Shown piece by piece: positions 33,418-36,485 of a stretch of 36,485 nucleotides of DNA (positions are counted from its first letter, which is position 1; each line of letters begins with the position of its first letter). The translations under genes were made by a program, and so were the position numbers. Source of the stretch: an uncultured Sulfurovum sp. (GTDB taxonomy: Bacteria; Campylobacterota; Campylobacteria; Campylobacterales; Sulfurovaceae); the NCBI GenBank assembly GCA_902727915.1, contig CACVAU010000029.1:1-36485 (forward strand). Reading direction: 5' to 3'. The notes beneath the pieces are model-generated. The model saw only the letters and a list, made by a program, of their open reading frames with translations. It was not told where the DNA came from and made no database searches.

Positions 33418-33910
33418 CTATAATCTTACTCAACTTACGTACTTCACGCTTTAATAGAACCTCTATGTCTTCATACAAAAGTTTCTCTTTAAACAGAGGA
33501 ACTCGGTAGCTGTAATTACCTCGGTCTTTTTCTAAAAAGTATCCTATAACCAAACGTTCTAAACTTTCGTTTACTTTGTTTTCGTCGGCTGAAGCCAACC
33601 CTACACCTGCTAACAGCTCTAAAACATCTCCCAGTCTAAACTGCTCTTCATTGAGTGTTAAAAAGAGTATGGCTCTGTCTAAAGTATTTTCCTCTTCATT
33701 CAAACTGATTGTTTGCCACCCTTTTAAGTAGTCTTCCAAGGTAGAGTGCCGTATGACTTGTTCTATGTTCTCTTGGCTTATGACATTACCATTGAGTACT
33801 TTTAAAACTTCATGACAGGTAATGGATATGAGGTTTGTACGATTACCACAACGTTTAATGAGCTGACCAATCATCGCTTCATTTTCATACCTAATGCCAA
33901 TGCGTTTCAT
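33407..33910 (-). CDS. C-terminal part of the amber-split AAA/STAND-like ATPase
   Basis: This 167-residue frame lies in the same reading frame as the ATPase part upstream and is separated from it only by TAG-CCG. Its start MKRIGIRYENEAMIGQLIKR fits the helix that follows a ...RDLMVxP... junction in AAA_16/STAND-type ATPases. The rest looks like a winged-helix region (FRLGDVLELLAGVGLAS, then LVIGYFLEKDRGNYSYRVPLF). Thus it is probably the broken C-terminal half of one gene. An internal ATG (33910) lets it be translated alone, but no good ribosome site is seen there. Readthrough of TAG would restore a protein of about 579 residues. Confidence 0.65.
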   Translation of the reverse strand: MKRIGIRYENEAMIGQLIKRCGNRTNLISITCHEVLKVLNGNVISQENIEQVIRHSTLEDYLKGWQTISLNEEENTLDRAILFLTLNEEQFRLGDVLELLAGVGLASADENKVNESLERLVIGYFLEKDRGNYSYRVPLFKEKLLYEDIEVLLKREVRKLSKIIDVN

Positions 33911-33913
33911 CGG

Positions 33914-35146
33914 CTAAACCATAAGGTCTCTACACGCTTCATCGTCCAGTCCACCAAGCTTTACAAGCTCTCCAAAGTTTCTAAAAGGTGCATGGTAGTC
34001 ATTGGTCATGTAGTAATACATTGTCCAAAAACCAGTAATGACAAAGGTCGCTTTCCCCTCTTGTGCCAGTTTTCTAAAGGCTTTGGTGACTTTGTAGTCA
34101 TTTTGGGCATCAGCTACTATAAACTCGTCTCCTTCATCTATGAGGAAAATGGACTTTTTCTCTTTTTGTGAGAGGTAAGAGACCATCTCTTTAAGTTCTA
34201 AGCTTTCATCTAAGCCTAAAGCATTTTGCATCTCTAACAGTATCTGCTCATCATCCATTGTAATGTAGTACGCCTCCACATGATCATGCTCATCATAACG
34301 ACGTTTTAACGCACGTAAAACCGATGACTTACCCAACTGCCGTGAACCAACTATAAGGTAGTTTTTGTTGGTTCCCAATATATCACGAATAATCTCAACC
34401 CTACCAAAAAAGTTTGACTCATTTTTAATGTCTCCATTGGTCTGATAAGGCGAAACCTCTTTAGCCAAGAGACAATCAGCAAGTATCTCTATGAGTAACT
34501 CTTGTGAGTCTGAAGCAAGTAAAAACTCTGTAAGCTGTTCTACTGTAGGGGCTATCATAAAGTTTGTTTTTTCATGGGCTTTTTTTGCCACAGCATTTTG
34601 TTCACTGCTTTCACAAAGTACCAAAACCTTCTCTTGTTTGCTTATGACTTTTTTAGCAATGCTACTTGCAGAGGCATCACTAAGATAAACCAAAAAACTG
34701 TTAATGCTGTTTAAGTTAAATGCTTCAGGTAAATTAACACGGTAGTACTCCCCCTCTTTTTGGTAAGTGGCTTCTAGTTTTGTACTCAGTATGTTTACTT
34801 GTTCTTCTTTTGAACTTTCAAAAAATGCTAAGGCTTGCTCAAAGGTCTTTGGCTTAATATCTAAAGTTTTTAAAAGCGTTTTAAGTCGGTCTATTTTACT
34901 TAGGCGTTCTTTGGCTTCTTTTAGAAGGCTTGGCTTTAGGGTTTTCAAACCTGATGGTGTTTCTTCTAGTTTGACTATTAAAAGGGTCTTATATCGTTTA
35001 TAGTAAACTAGTAAGGACAGAATACCTAACATGATTAAAATATAAATCAAAAAAATTTTACCATTGGGGACAAGTGTGGGTAGTGCTGTAGTACTTGCGT
35101 AGAGTGTGGTAAAGAATAGAAGCAGAAAAGGTAGTAGTTTTTTCAT
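33914..35146 (-). CDS. N-terminal part of a membrane-anchored AAA/STAND-like ATPase, cut by an amber codon
   Basis: The 410-residue part has a signal peptide (1-18), a membrane helix (about 31-48), a coiled region (70-130), a mixed alpha/beta region (135-215) of unknown fold, then an AAA_16/STAND-type ATPase: SNFFGRVEIIRDIL (244-257), Walker A GSRQLGKSS (268-276), Walker B SIFLIDEGDE (332-341) and a sensor-like TFVITGFW (367-374). It stops at LGGLDDEACRDLMV, followed in frame by TAG-CCG-ATG-AAA and the missing C-terminus. ATP-dependent signalling or defence is possible, but no function is established. AGGAA lies before the start, right beside a REP-like element. Confidence 0.7.
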   Translation of the reverse strand: MKKLLPFLLLFFTTLYASTTALPTLVPNGKIFLIYILIMLGILSLLVYYKRYKTLLIVKLEETPSGLKTLKPSLLKEAKERLSKIDRLKTLLKTLDIKPKTFEQALAFFESSKEEQVNILSTKLEATYQKEGEYYRVNLPEAFNLNSINSFLVYLSDASASSIAKKVISKQEKVLVLCESSEQNAVAKKAHEKTNFMIAPTVEQLTEFLLASDSQELLIEILADCLLAKEVSPYQTNGDIKNESNFFGRVEIIRDILGTNKNYLIVGSRQLGKSSVLRALKRRYDEHDHVEAYYITMDDEQILLEMQNALGLDESLELKEMVSYLSQKEKKSIFLIDEGDEFIVADAQNDYKVTKAFRKLAQEGKATFVITGFWTMYYYMTNDYHAPFRNFGELVKLGGLDDEACRDLMV

Positions 35147-35156
35147 AACGGTTCCT

Positions 35157-35177
35157 GTAGGTGTGACCGTGTCACAC
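35157..35177 (+). repeat. REP-like element, left partner of an inverted pair
   Basis: Reads GTAG, then GTGTGAC-CGT-GTCACAC (perfect 7-bp arms). It differs from the copies at 18871-18890 and 35237-35256 mainly in the loop. It ends 11 bases upstream of the ATPase start, with its GTAG next to the ribosome site. Confidence 0.75.
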
Positions 35178-35235
35178 GCTTAAATATATTTCAATGAATT
35201 TAAAAGTTTTCAGTTAGATATTTTTGAAATTTGTT

Positions 35236-35256
35236 GTGTGACATGGTCACACCTAC
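35236..35256 (-). repeat. REP-like element, right partner of an inverted pair
   Basis: On the minus strand it reads GTAG, then GTGTGAC-CAT-GTCACAC (perfect 7-bp arms). The inner 20 bases (35237-35256) are identical to 18871-18890. With 35157-35177 it forms an inverted pair about 58 bases apart, like the BIME arrangement of REPs. Confidence 0.75.
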
Positions 35257-35348
35257 CTATACAAGGGTATGTTTAAAAATTGAAAATCTTTTTTGTTATA
35301 TGTCCATAGAGGTAAATCATAAACCATACAAGTATCAACAATCACCAT
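35253..35348 (-). pseudogene. remnant of a VapC-type PIN toxin with the middle deleted
   Basis: The ATG at 35348 overlaps the antitoxin stop by one base, as in typical TA pairs. The 31-residue frame reads MVIVDTC, the PIN-domain start with catalytic Asp (D5), and then VYDLPLWTYNKKDFQFLN, which matches the PIN C-terminus (PLxTxNxKxF). About 100 central residues, including other catalytic acids, are missing. The TAG stop lies within the GTAG of the adjacent REP-like element. Such a fragment would have no nuclease activity. Confidence 0.65.
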
Positions 35349-35629
35349 TATCGGTTTCTTTTTCTTCTTAAGTCATGAATGTATTGACCACTATCTTCAA
35401 TATGTGCATAAGGTTTTACATCAGATAAGTCTTCATCCTCTTCATCTATATAAGTAATTTTACGGCTATGCTTTTTAGGGTCTTTTTTCTTAAAGTCAAA
35501 CTTCTCTTTATTTTGAAAAGAGTTTAAAAAATTTCTTAAAGCTTCAACACTAACCTCTTTTTGCTGTTTGACAAAATGTGTTAACTCTTTTTCTATGTCA
35601 GGATTATCAATTTTTAGAGTAATCACCAT
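35348..35629 (-). CDS. antitoxin of a type II system with a degraded PIN toxin
   Basis: The 93-residue protein starts MVITLKIDNPDIEKELTHFV, a short DNA-binding-like antitoxin start, and ends in the C-terminal segment SDVKPYAHIEDSGQYIHDLRRKR, which I have seen in Campylobacterota antitoxins paired with VapC- or RelE-type toxins. The middle is acidic and probably disordered (TYIDEEDEDL). Ribosome site AAAGGA and a -10 TATAAT (35655-35660) precede it. Its toxin is now only a remnant just downstream, so the antitoxin may act on other toxins, or be on the way to loss. Confidence 0.65.
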   Translation of the reverse strand: MVITLKIDNPDIEKELTHFVKQQKEVSVEALRNFLNSFQNKEKFDFKKKDPKKHSRKITYIDEEDEDLSDVKPYAHIEDSGQYIHDLRRKRNR

Positions 35630-35654
35630 TTTTTATCCTTTTAATTTTATTTCT

Positions 35655-35660
35655 ATTATA
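35655..35660 (-). promoter_or_regulatory. -10 box of the antitoxin gene at 35629
   Basis: TATAAT on the minus strand, about 26 bases before the start codon, followed by an AAAGGA ribosome site. Such promoters are usually repressed by the antitoxin itself, but I see no clear operator palindrome. Confidence 0.6.
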
Positions 35661-35794
35661 ACCAATTAAATTTAACACCCTAAAACCTCTTTTACCAAAG
35701 CTTTCCTAGCCTTCCTTAAATCTATAACAACTAGATATTACTATGTTATTGAAAAAAGTGGAGATTTAATCACTGGGATGTAAAGTGGTAATTT

Positions 35795-36070
35795 TTACTT
35801 TTTAAATATCTCACTATGAGAACCAATATCTGCTAATATTAGTGTGTCATCAATGATCTTGTAGGTTAAAAGTAAATCAGGCTTAATATGACACTCTCTA
35901 AATTCTTTTAGATTGCCTTTGAGTTGATGGTCTTTATACTTCTCTTCAAGTTCTATTCCATTCAAGAGTTTAAAAATCACATCAATATAGGCTAACTCTT
36001 CTTCATCATTCAGCTTCTTCTTTTTAAAACTTCTCTTGAAGTTGTTTGAGCGTTCTAATTGGTATTTCAA
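35795..36070 (-). CDS. yafQ: YafQ-family mRNA interferase toxin
   Basis: The 91-residue RelE-superfamily protein matches YafQ: DHQLKGNLKEFRECHIKPDL and then LLTYKI, ending ADIGSHSEIF. Residues corresponding to the E. coli YafQ active site are present: H48, H61, D65, H85 and F89. It cuts mRNA in the ribosomal A site when freed from its antitoxin. It overlaps the antitoxin gene by four bases. The reading frame is intact, so the pair should be functional. Confidence 0.92.
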   Translation of the reverse strand: MKYQLERSNNFKRSFKKKKLNDEEELAYIDVIFKLLNGIELEEKYKDHQLKGNLKEFRECHIKPDLLLTYKIIDDTLILADIGSHSEIFKK

Positions 36071-36333
36071 GATTTTAAATCTTTCATCATTTCAGCAATA
36101 GGGTCATCACTCGAATAACTTACTACTTCACCTCGCTCTATTTCATCAATTGATTTTTGAAAACTATCACTTGGTATTTTTACATCAAAAGGTAATCCTT
36201 TTTCTAGTCGAACTCTATTTAAAAATATATTGATGGCATCTGTAACCGTCATGTTATATTCTTTAAATATCTCTTTTGCACTATCCCATGCAACAGGGTC
36301 TACTTTAATTGATGTTTGTCTTCTTGTTGTCAT
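36067..36333 (-). CDS. dinJ: DinJ/RelB-family antitoxin
   Basis: The 88-residue protein has an N-terminal ribbon-helix-helix (TRRQTSIKVDPVAWDSAKEI, then MTVTDAINIFLNRV) and a flexible acidic C-terminus (SIDEIERGEVV ... DPIAEMMKDLK) that would wrap the toxin. It neutralises YafQ and represses its own promoter as a complex. The start has AAAGGAATTACCACA upstream, and the -10 box is at 36363-36368. Confidence 0.92.
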   Translation of the reverse strand: MTTRRQTSIKVDPVAWDSAKEIFKEYNMTVTDAINIFLNRVRLEKGLPFDVKIPSDSFQKSIDEIERGEVVSYSSDDPIAEMMKDLKS

Positions 36334-36362
36334 TGTGGTAATTCCTTTGAAGTATTTAAAAT

Positions 36363-36368
36363 ATTATA
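36363..36368 (-). promoter_or_regulatory. -10 box of the dinJ-yafQ operon
   Basis: The minus strand reads ATGC-TATAAT, an extended -10 (TGn-TATAAT), 30 bases before the dinJ start. The transcription start would be near 36356. The operator cannot be fixed from sequence; imperfect AT-rich symmetry (TATTTAAAATA) lies beside it. Confidence 0.65.
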
Positions 36369-36485
36369 GCATATTTATGACTACTAAACCTCAAATGCCT
36401 AACTAAACCATTAAAACCTAGATTTAAAACTTAATGACTAAGTAGAGATTGAGAATAGTTAGAATGAAAAGTTAGCTAGAAGAAA

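Noticed and set aside
33812..34171. 119-codon plus-strand frame opposite the split ATPase
   Set aside because: It lies antisense to conserved ATPase sequence including the amber site, has no ribosome site and no recognisable features.
35700..35794. Terminator after yafQ (AGTG...CACT followed by TTTTTT on the minus strand)
   Set aside because: The stem is only 4 bp with a 10-nt loop; the T run is suggestive, but the hairpin is too weak to call.
1..36485. CRISPR arrays, insertion sequences or prophage genes
   Set aside because: No regularly spaced repeats, transposase, integrase or phage structural genes were found; the only dispersed repeats are the three GTAG hairpins.

Overview
The window looks like chromosomal DNA of an epsilonproteobacterium (Campylobacterota), probably a free-living member near Sulfurimonas or Arcobacter. 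The reasons are the AT-rich composition, promoters with a clear -10 box (TATAAT or GATAAAAT) but a weak -35, a heptose pathway in the order gmhB-hldD-hldE-gmhA, and the block nusA / HP0268-family gene / miaB / DUF374 acyltransferase, which I recall from Campylobacter jejuni and Helicobacter pylori. The genus is inference.

Layout. 1-104 is the start of rpsJ (minus strand) with its promoter. 288-4000 holds a P-loop ATPase, a secreted protein with two PilJ-type domains, the SRP RNA gene, a tRNA-Ser(GGA) and two unrecognised genes. 4057-6727 is a two-gene operon with a membrane-anchored tyrosine phosphatase-like protein and an LtaS/EptA-type sulfatase-fold transferase. 6809-18246 is a lipopolysaccharide core / surface glycan locus in three transcription blocks: a GT32-like enzyme, UDP-xylose synthase and two glycosyltransferases (plus); a barstar-like protein, acetyltransferase and GT4 enzyme (minus); and an InaA/WaaP-type kinase, WaaE-like GT2, GT9 heptosyltransferase, glycosidase-like protein, WaaF and PAP2 phosphatase (plus). 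18256-22116 (minus) makes the ADP-heptose that the heptosyltransferases use.

22227-29685 and on to 32456 is mostly housekeeping: small unknown genes, mrp, thiD-tenA, nusA, the HP0268-family gene, miaB, a DUF374 acyltransferase, and then three genes, two of which resemble the GspL/PilM-PilN and GspM/PilO inner-membrane parts of type II secretion or type IV pilus machines. tilS follows on the minus strand.

33407-36333 is a small accessory region: a membrane-anchored AAA/STAND-like ATPase split by an in-frame amber codon, an inverted pair of REP-like elements, an antitoxin followed by a VapC-type toxin that has lost its middle, and a complete dinJ-yafQ toxin-antitoxin pair.

The most unusual observations are: a 7-base tandem repeat that puts a small gene behind the barstar-like gene out of frame (two copies would restore a 54-residue protein); a 34-bp divergent promoter that seems to give leaderless mRNA in both directions; the amber-split ATPase; GTAG-type REP-like elements, one of them inside the heptose operon; and the internally deleted PIN toxin. 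I found no CRISPR array, no insertion sequence and no phage genes.
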